64,000 nt of DNA from NCBI GenBank assembly GCA_021234155.1, contig JAJEKV010000267.1, positions 1 through 64,000 on the forward strand. The letters run 5' to 3'. The position numbers and the translations under genes are program-made. Shown in pieces: positions 23,541 to 36,585 of this stretch. This DNA comes from Isoetes taiwanensis. Taxonomy: Eukaryota > Streptophyta > Lycopodiopsida > Isoetales > Isoetaceae. Numbering within the stretch: the first letter of the stretch is position 1; each line of letters starts with the position of its first letter. Under the pieces are notes generated by a model, which was given only the letters and a program-made list of their open reading frames with translations, was not told where the DNA came from and did not search any database.

Positions 23541-24352
23541 TGGAATTTCTAAGGTAAATTTGATATGGAAATGTGCCTAGTTGATATTGAGTGGAATTCA
23601 TAGTATTGTGATCTATGTAGTATAATTTTTGATATAGACTCCCCGGGCCGGGAGTCTAGGTGCGATGGTTCAGGACTCGCTATTGCAACGGCTATGTAAA
23701 TGGTATTATTTGAACATCGGGCGCTGGTACCATATGGTACAACGCCATGCACGCTATGGTCCTCCAATGCCGGACGCAGCTGCGGATGGGTGTGTACACA
23801 CGGGTTACTTCCGCTTTGATGTCACGGCCCTGATCAGCCGAAGCTGACCTTGCTCGCACCTGCAGGAATATTGGTTGCAATGTTGATGCTATGATTGCTT
23901 GGTTATTATATATGTGGTCTTTGTTGGAATTAAGTTGCATTTGGTCATGCTTGTTGGACTAGTTACTTGGATTGCAGGGCGCAGGCTACAAGAAGGTTAG
24001 GTTGTTGTTTTAGGTTAATGCTTTGTATCGTTGATGCTAGACATCGTCGATCCTCGATCCCCACTTAGTCCAGGTGACTAACCCCCCGGTTGACTCGGTG
24101 TAAGCAGAGGTGTGAGATGTCCTAAAAGTAGCCAAGTTTCTCGAAAGGCTAAGAGTAGAAGCTTGGTGGATTGCTATTCAATAAACTTGATTATTATTAC
24201 TATTATTATTATTATTATATATGGGCTTGAAGTTACAATTATTAAGATCATTCATTATGTATGGCCCATGGTAGACCGCCGAAAGTATTCAACCTTGAAT
24301 GTGCCCGCAATGCCCTCCCAGCCATCGAGGGCATATCGTTAGGAACGCCACA
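23541..24352 (+). mobile_element. LTR, copy B, followed by primer-binding site
   Basis: Direct repeat of 19849-20638 with the same order of blocks, ending GGAACGCCACA before the TTGGTATCGTGAGC primer site at 24355-24368. It is followed by a second, shorter copy of the internal region (24369 to about 25811) that stops at a GAGGAATTCTC block and abuts a third partial LTR. Confidence 0.65.
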
Positions 24353-25826
24353 GCTTGGTATCGTGAGCATAGTTGATCCTTTGGATGTATGATAGCCAAG
24401 TCTAGATTCAAGTTGAGGTTGTTGATTATGCTAATAGTATTCAATTGAATATATGTGGAGATGATGGCCTTAGAGGAGGCGCGACAAATTGTTTTATGAA
24501 GGTATATGATTGATTACATGGCATTTCTATAATCTTGGTTGATTTTCTATCCCGCAGCGTATAAGCTAGAAAATGTACGCCATCAAGTGGCTAACTTTGA
24601 TTTAGGGTTGCCAATGTGTGCATAGCATGGAAGTGATGCTTGAGGGAGATTAAGTTACGGTGTATTGCGCTTCACTTTGGTAACCACCTTTTTATAGTGT
24701 AGATGCGGGATCCTCGTGAGTAGTATACTCGTGGCAAGAAAATTTAGAATAAGGAAAGGCATGATATATAATGCCTACTTATATTCGTGGAAGGTTCATC
24801 TCACCATATCGGATGAATAAGATTCTTTGATGTGATGTTAGGTGCATCCTTTGAAGCTAAAATTGAGAAAACCGTAGCATCTATATATTAATATCCAAAG
24901 GGGAAAATAACAAAGTTGCTAAGTTGATAGCATTCGTGCTATGGTTGATAAGGTTACAACACTAAGTGGGTTGTAAGACAAGTTTTGAGAATGCTTAGAT
25001 ATGGTTATAAATAAGATTGGCATGATAGTCGGATTGAAGCTCTCGTGTAAATAGCAGATGTGGACGTAGAAGGAAATGTCATGATTACATCATGGTCCTA
25101 CTTGAGGTCTATAAACTTGTTAGCCTTAGGGTTATGGCTAGAATAGCCTGATAGCCTTGAAAAGTTCTTGGCCTTGAAAACATTCTTGGAGTATAAGAAA
25201 GCACTTAATGGAACAAAGTGGTCAGGTTACGCATTTATATTTAGAGAATGATATCCACTTAAATTATGGAAAATTGAAGAATTGATTGGCCAAGATTGAA
25301 CAATGTTATCCATCTTAGGAATAAGGAAGAAGAAGACGATGAATAGAGGAATAACATATTTAATCGTGGTGATAGGTAAACCATGAAGTTGAATGAAAGA
25401 GTTGTCGACAAAAGCCTGCATACGAGATAAAGGCAGAGGGGAATGTATAGACATGGGGAAGTGCCATTTTTTTGAAAATCTTAGAATATAATAGAAGAGT
25501 TGTAAGCACATCTAGTAGTGGTGCTTTCATGTATCGTAATTATTTGGCATGCTAGAAGTGATTGTAGATTAATGGAGGGATGGTGATTGCATTACTTGAT
25601 TAAGGATATAGTCAAAGGATTGAAGTTGTGAACGAAATACATGAAGTAAGAGCTTCATTGAAGTTAACGGCAATTGCTGCCTATAAAATCTTGTTCAAAG
25701 ACTAACCAGTGTGATGGGGTAATATGTATGGAAGTAGGCTAAATATAGAGGTCAAGTGTATAGCCTAGGATACTTCAATGTCATTGGATGAACTCGTAGA
25801 GGAATTCTCCGCATGATCAAGGTACT

Positions 25827-26216
25827 GTTGCAATGTTGATGCTATGATTGCTTGGTTATTATATATGTGGTCTTCTTTGTTGGAATTAAGTTGCATTGGT
25901 CATGCTTGTTGGACTAGTTACTTGGATTGCAGGGGCGAGGCTACGGTAAGGTTAGGCTGTTGTTTTAGGTTAATGCTTTGTATCGTTGATGCTAGACATC
26001 CTAGATCCTCGATCCCCACTTAGTCCTGGGTGACTAACCCCGTGGGTTGATGGTGTAAGCAGAGGTGTGAGATGTTCAAAAGCAGCCAAGTTTCGGAAAG
26101 GCGAGAGTAGAAGCGCGGTGGATTGCTATTCAATAAACTTTGATTATTATTACTATTATTATTATTATTATATATGGGCTTGAAGTTACAATTATTAAGA
26201 TCATTCATTATGTGCG
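25827..26216 (+). mobile_element. Partial LTR, copy C
   Basis: This segment, starting GTTGCAATGTTGATGCTATG and ending TCATTCATTATGTGCGGG, corresponds to about 23873-24262 of LTR B and lacks both LTR ends. Its presence after the truncated second internal region gives the order LTR-internal-LTR-internal-LTR, expected from unequal recombination between LTRs or nested insertion. It ends beside a short palindrome, CGGGAATATTCCCG. Confidence 0.7.
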
Positions 26217-26890
26217 GGAATATTCCCGAGTAATGGGCAAGTATATGTTTGGGACCCGGAATATGTACAAAGATTAAATTCTTTTACCCAAGTATGCATG
26301 TATCAATTTCTTTGGGTTCCAAGGGTTAAGTAGATCCAATCCGTGAGAGATCGATGGAATCTCCGCCATCGAGAGGTTAATCGCCGTGCCCGGCTACACA
26401 AAAGTCCAATGCTAAACGGGGATTGCCTCCCGTGCTCTGTGCATCGTGGAGCCATGAAATTGCCGGAGAGAGGGAGAATAAGTGAATTGAGGAGAATTTC
26501 GCTAATATGAGGTCGTGGTAGTTCGGGGCTCGATCGAATTTGCAACGCATCACCACTCAAGCAAAAATCCAGCCAAAATCCCACAATCATTTTCCTAACG
26601 GGTTCCTGGTGAGGTGGACGGCGAGTACATGAAGGGCGCCAAAAATATGACGGGCGCTACACCCACCAGCACCCAAATTAAGCAAAAGCAGTGGGTGCTT
26701 TAAGCTGGCTAAAACCCCGCCATAAGCATGCTACAAGCATGCTTCCGGACGATGCTTTTGATACCCACCAAAGATACTTTTACCCCATATGCGCTTTTAG
26801 AAGGTTTCACGTGCACCTAAATTCAAACTTCAAATTTTCACATGAAAAAAAAAAAAATCATGTACGCAAAACAATATAAAAAGTGTTCAC
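26217..26890. other. No gene; MITE-related fragment
   Basis: The only recognisable content is 26751-26786, which matches the right terminal repeat of the MITE at 16794-17022 (TTTTGATACCCAC..CAAAGATACTTTT). A 95-codon minus-strand frame at 26590-26303 has no identifiable motif. Confidence 0.5.
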
Positions 26891-29280
26891 ATTTTTTTTT
26901 TTTTTTTTTTTATTTATATGAAATGAATAAGAACATGGTACTAATCTAATGTAGCATGTTGAACCTAGAAATTTGTTGAACTACTCTACATACCATAGAT
27001 GCAAGTGTTGATGGGCATGTACCAAAATATGAATAAAGGAAGTATGTGGGCGTGATGAATTGGAAACTAAAAATAGAAAGGTAACCGAGAACAATGTAAG
27101 TAGAACACCCAGAAAGAAGTTACCTTGAGATGAACAAGTGCAAGCTAGCGGCAAAAGAATTATGGCTAACTACAAGCCCTTGTTGTTGTGGCCATTAGCA
27201 TTGATTTTATTAAGCATATAATGCCTATATTGTTAGTATATGGTTCCCATCTACCCTAAGAGAAACTATGTTACACCCGGTGCACCCTCCAATAATGGGG
27301 CACAAATAAAGAGGGATAGCTATATGATTACAAAACTCTAAAAGTATGGATATTGGGGAACTTTGGAAATTATTTGAGTTCCAAAATATTAAGCAATGGT
27401 CGAGGTGAACAGCTAAAAATTAGGGGTTGCCGGATCCGGATGCGCTGCTAAGGCCGGATGGATTACTAAGCATAAAAAATTTACATCGGATTGACAGATA
27501 TACATTCACAGTGGATTACCGGAAGAAACGGAAGCTAAGGTATGAACCTATCTAGGACCGCTGCAGAGTAGCAAGGACTTTTTGCATGAATATAAACTAA
27601 TGAGCTATTTCGTAATTACCCCGCGATAATGCGTATCCTCCCGGTTTCGGATTGTCCGCGGATCTTCGTGGATCACATGACGAGAAAGAAAGGAGACTTG
27701 AATTTGGCTACTAGGGAAGAGAATTGCAGAGGAAAAAGCCAAGCTACCAGCTGCAAAAAAACTCTTTCGGCCACAAAACATCCGTGAAGGATGCATCAAA
27801 AATTTGTACCGAGAAAGCAAGAAGAATGGGGAAGATGTAGGTGATCACAAAGGAGATGGCGGCGAAAAGACCCTGATTATAGCGTAAATTGTAATGTGGT
27901 TAATGAGCGACATCGAGGACAAGAAGTTCCCCGATGTAATGGTGGCATCTATGGATACAATTAGCGTAGAGAAGATGGTCTCGCTACAACATACCGAACT
28001 GTGATCCGCAAATTGGCAACAAAATTATGGAGCACAAGTTTAAATATCCGTGTTTTAAGAATAGTAGATTGAATTTTTACGTGATGCATTGGCTTATTGT
28101 AAGTATTTTAAGTGATTTAAGGAAGTAGGGATGATCCAAGAAGATAATACACTCAAAATCGTAATAAGTAAGTAGATCGATTTATTATGGGTAAATTAAC
28201 ATTAATTGCTATAATGAAACATCATGGATCAAGAGTAGCTTACCATTATGGTAGATAAGTGCTAGCCAAAAAAGAAAAAAAAGAGAGTCCCTAATTAACC
28301 GTGCATTATTATGAAGAATATCGACCGCGGGTTTGCTAAATTGATAAGGGCTATAACAACAGCTGCGTGGCTTTGTTTGTTTTTGCTAGGTTCAAATCCA
28401 ATCGCGATACTTGGTTACTTTATGTGTTGTAACCAATGAGCAAAGATAAGGTTGCAAGTTATTGTCTGTTTTGCAAATTATTTGGATCTTACACAAAGAT
28501 TAGATTGTAGATGTAGGCAAAAGCATAAGTAAGTTCAATCTGATTTTTGCTTTTCCGACCATATATGGCGCTTTTTTCCATTTGTTATATGTCTCGTGAA
28601 AATCAGTTTTGAGTAGACTAATTTACCTTAATCTTGTTTGTTAGTTTACAAGCTGTGGTGAGGGTGATAAGTTTAAAAGATCTTATGACACCGCTACCCA
28701 AAGGCAAGGCAAACCAACTAATGCTTGTTTTGTTCTGCGGGTGCGTGTAACAGATCTTTTTCCCCTCGCTATGTTCTCGCTTTAAAATTGGAAGCTCGAT
28801 CTTGAACATGGAATTATAATGATGTATTGATGAAGACAAAGAACAAGACATGTGGCCTTGATATGGCCTTACCCTAGTATTTTATTTTTAATCGCAGAAT
28901 GACAAAGGTTTAGAGCATAGAACATGTAATGACACTTCATGAATAAATTATGATGATTCTTTAGAAAACAAGATTGGCAAATGCATTTTGTTGATTGCAA
29001 AGGGGCATTTAATGATTATTTAATGATATGGTTAATACCGCCGCAGATTTTTGCTTGACCATAAGATAGCCATGGGGTAGATTTTGTTAATATTGTGTGT
29101 ATTTGATAGTATATGAGATTAATGAGGATAGGCATCTAAAAAATATGTTATCGAATGGGAACATAGTCTTGGCCTAAAAATTGACACCGGACTTTTTTAG
29201 GGCTGCATATTGTACCAAATTAGTTCCTTGAAAAGGTCTAAAGAGGTAAAAAGTCCGATAATGATTTAAAAGGTTTTTTT
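26891..29280 (+). repeat. 2.37-kb direct repeat, copy 1
   Basis: Starting after a run of about 20 T (26892-26911) at ATTTATATGAAATGAATAAG and ending at TTTAAAAGGTTTTTTT, this segment recurs in the same orientation at 33318-35695. The two copies flank 4.0 kb that encodes a reverse transcriptase. Near 27600-27840 both copies contain a protein-like segment (see 33998-34255). Alternatives are very long LTRs, or a head-to-tail tandem of one element in which the second unit is truncated. Confidence 0.85.
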
Positions 29281-32200
29281 GTATTCTTACTCAGCTTAGT
29301 TGGTTTTACCAACCGCCTTTGACTATGTTTACTATAATTCCGTGTGATGAATGAACTAATGGTTTATTGAAATAATTGTAGGAAATTACAAAAAGAAGAA
29401 GATGGTGTAGAGGATTGCAACATGCAAAGGGATTAAAGAACTTATTGCATTGAACTATGATAAGTGTGGCATTGTTTGCCCAAACTTTGCAGCCGTGCAT
29501 CATTCTAGGATGCGCGGAAGAATAAGGAGATCCATTCATATATTACATTCATGGAGATTAATACAAGTTTACAAGAAGATGTCACCCGTTGTTTGGCTGG
29601 GTTTTGACGGATGGTTCAAGATGTACCAAGCTATGAAAAAGGTAAACTTTGAATATACTAAATGTAGAGACCTTTCCGCCGCCACCAGACAATTTCAAAG
29701 ATCGCTCTATATGATGTAACATGCCTTGAAGATATTCAAGCCAAAAAATTTATGATAGGCCTTACAAAGATTGGAAAAAGCAAACAGATAAAACCTCTTA
29801 CTTTTTGATAATAATGACCGTGCCATTAATCGGTGGATAAGCAAGATGCACAAGATTGCTTATTTTCTGAATTGGATTTATTTGATGATGAAGTGCATCA
29901 AAAGGATGATTCGAGTATGCAAGGGATAATACCATTGAAGGTAAGATGATGTCCCCAATCTTACTTTGGCAAATTCTCGCTTGCTTCCCATTAATCACAG
30001 AGCAGGCTGTAGAAGGTTATGCTGCTATGTATGAACATGCCATTTGGAAGAGTGGTAACTTTGGGGCTTTGGCTCCAATTGACACTGAAACATGGATAGC
30101 TTTGGCTGGTATCTCCAAAGAGGAAGTCAATAATGCCAAACCGGCCGCTACTAAACTTGGATGTATCGTTTAACATTTTGTATGTGGACTTGGACTTCAA
30201 AATGGACTTCTTTGATCGACATGCATCGTATGGAAAGATAAAGTTTTAAAAAAGGCCACATGGCCTTCCCTAATATTGAGCGCGAATGACTATTACCTCA
30301 AGCTTAACTGAGGTCACACCGTCCATATTTCACCGTGACTTGTGAAAAGAACAAGAGTCTCAAAACAAAGGTAACAAAAATGATGATCGCAAGTGTGGTG
30401 TCATTTGGTTTGACTAAGGAGTATGGTTTATACTAAACCAAATGGAAACTATTTTACCACAAGCTTCACCTATGATGAGAATGGTTACATTGACCAAATT
30501 GCTCAAGAATATACTAAAACCACCGTTATTGCTTATATTTTTACTTAGAGGTAAGAAAGAATATGCCGGAAATGACTTTGAGCTTTGCAAACACCCCCGA
30601 GAAAAGTCTCAAACAAAGAATATGGGGACAATAAAATGGCGATATTGTGGAAAAATGATCAAACCGGTTTCATTCCTTGTTTCGTGGATCCGCCAAAAAG
30701 CCGCCTTTGTGGATGAAGGTATAATGCCAACAAGGCAACCAAAATGAAAAAGATGGTAACCCCTCATTTTAGCACCAAGGATCACTAAAGATCCGAGGAA
30801 AACAAAAATGCAACTACCGAAAAGAAGAAAGAAGATGTTACATCATGGGGCCGATGAATACCATGCCGAGATAAACATTGTGGAAGAATCACAGAATAAA
30901 CTCACTCATATCCGAAGTTGTTCTTTTTGATATACAAGAGAATTTTCCATTATATCTCTTGAAAATATAAAAGGATTTTTCCCATTGCCATTTGGCCTAC
31001 ATATCGATATGAATAAAGATCTTGCTTCCTTTATCTTTAAAGTAATGTTGCATTTCATCAAGTAATCGATTAGTAAATATTGTAGGTACACAAGATCAAA
31101 TCAAGAGAAATTATCAAAGACAAAAACCTAAGGAGACATCCGGGTCTCAGATGTAAGAAAAAGAGGATACAAAAATTATCCATGCAACATTCTTTTCCAA
31201 AGCATTAGAAAAATTCAATATTAAGAGGATTTTTGAAGTTGTACTCAAGGAGATACTACATGAAAGGGACTTGAACTTATTGAAAAAACAACATTCTCAT
31301 GGAGATATATTGAGCGTGATCAAGGACAAAGTCTATAAACCGCTTAAGGTATTTGTTGATGGAACCAAGAATGGTTGTCCCTCAGAGTAACCCAAACTTG
31401 GCCAAATTTATTGATCCGCCATAGAGCATGTTAGAACCATTGATTTGAATATCATAAATTCGAAAACTCGTGAAAGCTTTTTCGTATGGATTGAACCATA
31501 TTCCCCGAAAGCAGCCTTTTAATGTACAAGAGTTCATGGAAGATTTCAATAAAGTATGCCAATATTTTTACACCATAAGTATGAGTCCGGACCCGACAGA
31601 GAGTGATGTACAAAATATCTCTGATATACTAATTCTAAGACGCCATATGGAGATAGTTGAGTTCAAAAAGGATATACCGAAAGCAAGAGATATCTTTGGA
31701 ATGATAAAGAGGTAAAAGAAATATTGAGTGGCTCAATAATAATCAGATGTGGCGTGACTAGATAAGGCGTACCAACAATGTGGTGTTCATCCGCAAAAAA
31801 ACATATTTCACGTGATGGCCGTAAATAGGTCAATAGTAATGACTTCAAAAAATGTGACATCCCACCTGGGAAAATGCATTGAGAAATGTTGTGAGGATAT
31901 GGCACAATTTCCTAACTGGGATGACCTCAGAAGCAAAAACTTCCATACCTAATGGCCACGCTCAAGGCCCACAAAGGAGAATATAGGTGGTTGACCAATG
32001 CATACACAATATATTCTGGCACCGCCAAAATCATCAGTGTGTATTCTCAACAACTTTATGGAAAAAATGGCCTCTCATGTGTCATCGACATACAAACCAG
32101 ATTGATTTAGACTCGGGCAAAAACCCATAAATGCTAGTTGGATGATTAACTCTATGTATGATGTAGTAGTAAATCTCCCATACAAAAATACATAACGATT

Positions 32201-33317
32201 TTAAAGCAGATATTATGAAATGTTATGAGAATATGGATCTTTGGATCGTAAGGAATTATTGAAATCATGGATGAGATTATTTACCCGGGATTTGGGAATT
32301 TGTGATGGATGAGGAGCACTTATTGATATGGTTATTAAAGAAAAACACAAGAAGATTATTGTGAAATGGACGAGGAACCATAAGGACAAAGAATGGGTTA
32401 GCCGGACACATGTTACAAGAGCTGAATTTAAACACATGAATCAATGGTTGCCATTCTCATATGTGCAAATGGGAAATGAAATATGGATACAAAGAAAAAG
32501 GAATCCCCATGGGATTTGCTTGTAGCCCCAAGATGGTGCAACCTCAGATCTAGGATGGTATGAACTAAAGTTTATCCTAAACCTTGCATCAAAAGGAAGA
32601 TACAATGACATTTATAGGTTTCAAGATGTGGCATGGGTACATTGATGACCCAATATCATCAATGGGGAAATGTACTTGAATTTCTATCTCCTCAGCCTAA
32701 ATTTGTATCTACAACTGAATACCTAGGGATTAAAGATGAGACATCTTACATTACTACTCAAGATGAACCGCGGCAAGAAGAACGGGGTCAAATGTGACTT
32801 CCTGAACATATCCATTGAAGTGATGCACCAAGAAAGAGGGTTATTCAAAATGACTAGATTTGACAAAAGAAAAAACTACCGCTCAAAGTTAACCGATTCA
32901 TTCGAAAGCAGATAGTTGTAGACCGTATAAGGTGCATCTAAGGTAGTTATTTCACAAGTTATGCCGCATGTTTATGCTCATAGAAAAGTAATAATGTGCA
33001 GAAGATATGGTCGAGCTCATAGAAGCTTTTTGCTTGAATGGGTTCGTGAAAAGAGATATTGTATGGAATGTGCTTAAAGTACTACAAAATGAAAACTTCC
33101 CAAGTTATTATATGATATTAAGGACATGGTCGAAATTGAAAAGCCCGTATATATGGCAGGTGGAATGAAGAATAACAACATAGGTGTAGGTGGGGCTGAG
33201 AGCAACAAGGGGCCCTACCAAATTTTGTTGTTACAAAGTATATTACTTAAAATATGGTTGCAATGTGCGTGAAAACCATGGTATACCCAAATCGAACCTA
33301 CTTCAGAGGAGGTAGGC
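29281..33317 (+). pseudogene. Reverse transcriptase of an unusual class (GIPMG..YIDD)
   Basis: The plus strand carries a broken reverse transcriptase. About 31948-32035 reads LMATLKAHKGEYRWLTNAYT and GTAKIIS, resembling the fingers region with a conserved HK. The stretch 32328-32525 includes YVQMGNEIW, and 32500-32529 in one uninterrupted frame gives GIPMGFACSP, a palm motif. The active-site motif YIDD is at 32638-32649. About 32830-32880 reads FKMTRFDKRKNY. Gypsy elements have LDD, Copia VDD, and plant LINEs ADD, so this is none of those; GIPMG with IDD is typical of rvt-type genes and some Penelope-related or algal and invertebrate elements. Upstream frames (29450-29719, 29946-30173, 30442-30747, 31470-31715) look coding but are unrecognised, and one contains IDTETWIALAGISKEEV. 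Frameshifts separate all blocks. No integrase or endonuclease was seen. Confidence 0.65.
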
Positions 33318-35695
33318 TTTTTTATTTATATGAAATGAATAAGAACATGGTACTAATCTAATGTAGCATGTTGAACCTAGAAATTTGTTGAACTACTCTA
33401 CATACCATAGATGCAAAGGCAAAGTTGATGGGCATGTACCAAAAATATGAATAAAGGAAGTATGTGGGCTTATGAATTGGAAACTAAAATAGAAAGGTAA
33501 TCGAGAACAATGTAAGTAGAACACCCAGAAAAGAAGTTACCTTGAGATGAACAAGTGCAAATGAAGGGAAAAGAATTATGGCTAACTACAAGCCCTTGTT
33601 GTTGTGGCCATTAGCATTGATTTTATTAAGTATATAATGCCTATATTGTTAGTATATGGTTCCCATCTACCCTAGAGAAACTATGTTACACCCGGTGCAC
33701 CCTCCAATAATGGGGTAAATAAAGAGGGGATAGCTATATGATTACAAAACTCTAAAAGTATGGATATTGGGGAACTTTTGGAAATTATTTGAGTTCCAAA
33801 ATATTAAGCAATGGTCGAGGTGAACAGCTTAAAAATTAGGGTTGCCGGATGGGGGAGGCGCTGCTATGCTGGATGGATTTGATTTACATAAAATGGTGAC
33901 ATCGGATTGATGTGGATATACATTCACAGTGGGATTACCGGAAGAAACGTGAAGCTAAGGTATGAACCTATCTAGGACTGCTTGTGAGTAAGGACTTTTG
34001 CATGAATATAAACGAATGAGCTATTTCGTGAATTACCCGCAAGATACGCGCATTCCTCCCGGTCGGATTGTCTGTGATCTTCAAGATCACATGACGAGAA
34101 AGAAAGGAGACTTGAATTTGGCTACTAGGAAGAGAATTGCAGAGGAAAAAAGCCAAGTTACCAGCTGCAAAAAATCTTTCGGGCCACAAAACATCCGTGA
34201 AGGGTGCAATCAAAAATTTGTACCGAGAGCAGCAAGAAGAATGGGGAAGATGTAGGTGATCACAAAGGAGATGGTAAAGGCGAAAAGACCCCGATTATAG
34301 CAGTAAATTGTAAAGGGGTTAATGAGCAGACATCGAGGACAAGAAGTTCCCGATTTAATGGTGGCATCTATGGATACAATTAGCAAAGAAGATGGTCTCG
34401 CTACAACATAATCGAACCAGACCGCAAATTGGCAACAAAATTATGGAGCACAACGCTTAAATATCCAGTTTTAAGAATAGTAGATTGAATTTTACGTATG
34501 CATTGGCTTATTGTAAGTATTTTAAGTGATTTAAGGAAGTAGGGATGATCCAAGAAGATAATACAGCTCAAAATCGTGAATAAGTAAGTAGATCGATTTA
34601 TTATGGGTAAATTAACATTAATTGCTATAATGAAACATCATGGATCAAGAGTAGCTTACCATTATGGTAGATAAGTGCTAGCCAAAAAGGAAAAAAGAGA
34701 GTCCGTAATTAACTCCAGGCATTATTATGAAGAATATCGATCTGTGGCTTGCTAAATTGATAAGGGCTATAACAGTTGCGTGGCTTTGTTTGTTTTTGCT
34801 AGGTTCAAATCCAATCGCATACTTGGTTACTTTATGTGTTGCAACCAATGAGCAAAGATAAGGCTGCAAGTTATTGCCGTGGTTTTGCAAATTATTTGGA
34901 TCTTACACAAAGATTAGATTGTAGATGTAGGCAAAAGCATAAGTAAGTTCAACTGATTTTGCTTTTTCGACCATATATGGCGCTTTGCTTCCATTTGCCA
35001 TATGTCTCGTGAAAAAATCTTTGAGTAGACTAATTTACCTTAATCTTGTTTGTTAGTTTACAAGCAGGGGTGAGGGGTGATAAGTTTTTAAAAGATCTTA
35101 TGACACCGCTACCCAAAGGCAAGGCAACCAACTAATGCTTGTTTTGTTCTTGTGGTGCGTGTAACAGATCTTTTACTCCCCTCGCTATGTTCGTTTAAAA
35201 TTGGAAGCTCGATCTTGAACATGGAATTATAATGATGTATTGATGAAGACAAAGAACAAGACATGTGGCCTTGATATGGCTCACTCCTAGTATTTTATTT
35301 TTTATCCAGAATGACAAAGGTTTAGAGCATAGAACATGTAATGACACTTCATGAATAAATTATGATGATTCTTTAGAAAAACAAGATTGGCAAATGCATT
35401 TTGTTGATTGCAAAGTGGCATTTAATGATTATTTAATGATATGGTTAATACCGCTCGCGATTTGCTTGACCATAAGATAGCCATGGGGTAGATTTTGTTA
35501 ATATTGTGTGTATTTGATAGTATATGAGATTAATGAGGATAGGCATCAAAATATGTTATCGTAATGGGAACATAGTCTTGGCCTAAAAATGGACACTGAC
35601 TTTTTTAGGGCTGCATATTGTACCAAATTAGTTCCTTGAAAAGGTCTAAAAAGGTAAAAAGTCTGGATAACAGATTTAAAAGGTTTTTTTTTTTT
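33318..35695 (+). repeat. 2.37-kb direct repeat, copy 2
   Basis: Second copy of 26891-29280, ending at AAAAGG followed by about 12 T. The copies differ by scattered small indels that cluster at CTG/CAG positions: for example CCGCCGCAG in copy 1 against CCGCTCGCG in copy 2, both explicable from an original CCGCTGCAG. The underlying divergence may thus be much lower than it looks, implying a young duplication. Confidence 0.85.
33998..34255 (+). CDS. Basic protein fragment within the direct repeat
   Basis: An 85-codon frame reads MHEYKRMSYFVNYPQDTRIP and continues with DHMTRKKGDLNLATRKRIAE and a basic end. The equivalent in copy 1 (27590-27840) is split by frameshifts but has the same DHMTRKKGDLNLAT core on the plus strand. 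Preservation in both copies of a protein-like stretch suggests the repeat contains the start of an element-encoded ORF rather than a pure non-coding LTR. Function unknown; a nucleic-acid-binding role is possible from the lysine and arginine content. Confidence 0.35.
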   Translation: MHEYKRMSYFVNYPQDTRIPPGRIVCDLQDHMTRKKGDLNLATRKRIAEEKSQVTSCKKSFGPQNIREGCNQKFVPRAARRMGKM

Positions 35696-36002
35696 GCATA
35701 CATAATTTTCATCGCTTTCACAGACGCTGCTTTAGTTCTTTTCACAGAAAAAATCTTCCGATGCTATAATTGTTTTTTTTCGTATTTTTTTACGTATTGT
35801 ATGGCAAATTTATGTCGATCATATTTAATAATATGTATTGTGTACAAAACGTACGGAGTATTGAACCTATCCCTGCCCCTATCTAAACAAGCCATGCTCG
35901 TCCAGTCATATGCTTGCATACAACTCTCCTTCGAATAAGCACTCCTGGCACCTATCCTAATATCACAATGATACATTCATAGAAAACATTACAGTATCGT
36001 CC
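35696..36002. other. Spacer, nothing recognised
   Basis: AT-rich sequence between the end of the 2.37-kb repeat and the 208-bp tandem repeat. An overlapping 106-codon plus-strand frame has no recognisable motif. Confidence 0.5.
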
Positions 36003-36415
36003 TATACCAACACCATATTGCATCTCACGAGCATTCATAAGCTTTCCATAAGATGAGTATCACAGACGGGCCATACTCTTCCTCCGAGGGTATTTAGAGG
36101 AGAAGATCTCGATCCTTAATATTGGGCATAGTGGCAAGCAACACCTCCTCGGTTGCTACTACAACTAACCGGGTTGCTACAACCGAGTAGGCATCAAAGC
36201 TTCCCGGATCTATACCAACACCATATTGCATCTCACGAGCATTCATAAGCTTTCCATAAGATGAGTATCACAGTACGGTCATACTCTTCTGAGGGTATTC
36301 AGAGGAGAAGATCTGACAGCTTAATATTGGCTGCAGTGGCAAGCAACACCTCCTCAGTTGCTACTACAACTAACTGGTTGCTACAACTGAGTAGGCATCA
36401 AAGCTTCCTCGGATC
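36003..36415. repeat. 208-bp tandem duplication
   Basis: Units 36003-36210 and 36211-36415 start TATACCAACACCATATTGCA and end GCTTCC(T)CGGATC. They are identical except at about eight places. At nearly all of these, unit 2 has CTG or CAG where unit 1 has CCG, TCG or CGG-like sequence (CAGTTG/CGGTTG, CTGG/CCGGG, CTGCAG/GCATAG, CTGAG/CCGAG). The pattern is informative about sequence quality. It lies just outside the 3' LTR of the Gypsy element. Confidence 0.95.
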
Positions 36416-36585
36416 TAAGTTGCAGAGTCGCTAAGGAAAATAGAGGTAGCAATTCAAGGCACGGGATGAGCTCTCCACATTTAAAGATGCCCATTATTAT
36501 GGTATAAAGGAGCTTATCAAATTGGTAAATCTTTTCACCGTGGTTTCCTACAAACAGACTTTGCCACCTGTGCATCCGCCAAGAA

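Noticed and set aside
26911-35695. Calling the 2.37-kb repeats standard LTRs
   Set aside because: No primer-binding site or polypurine tract was found at their inner edges, the ends lack TG..CA, and they contain coding-like sequence.
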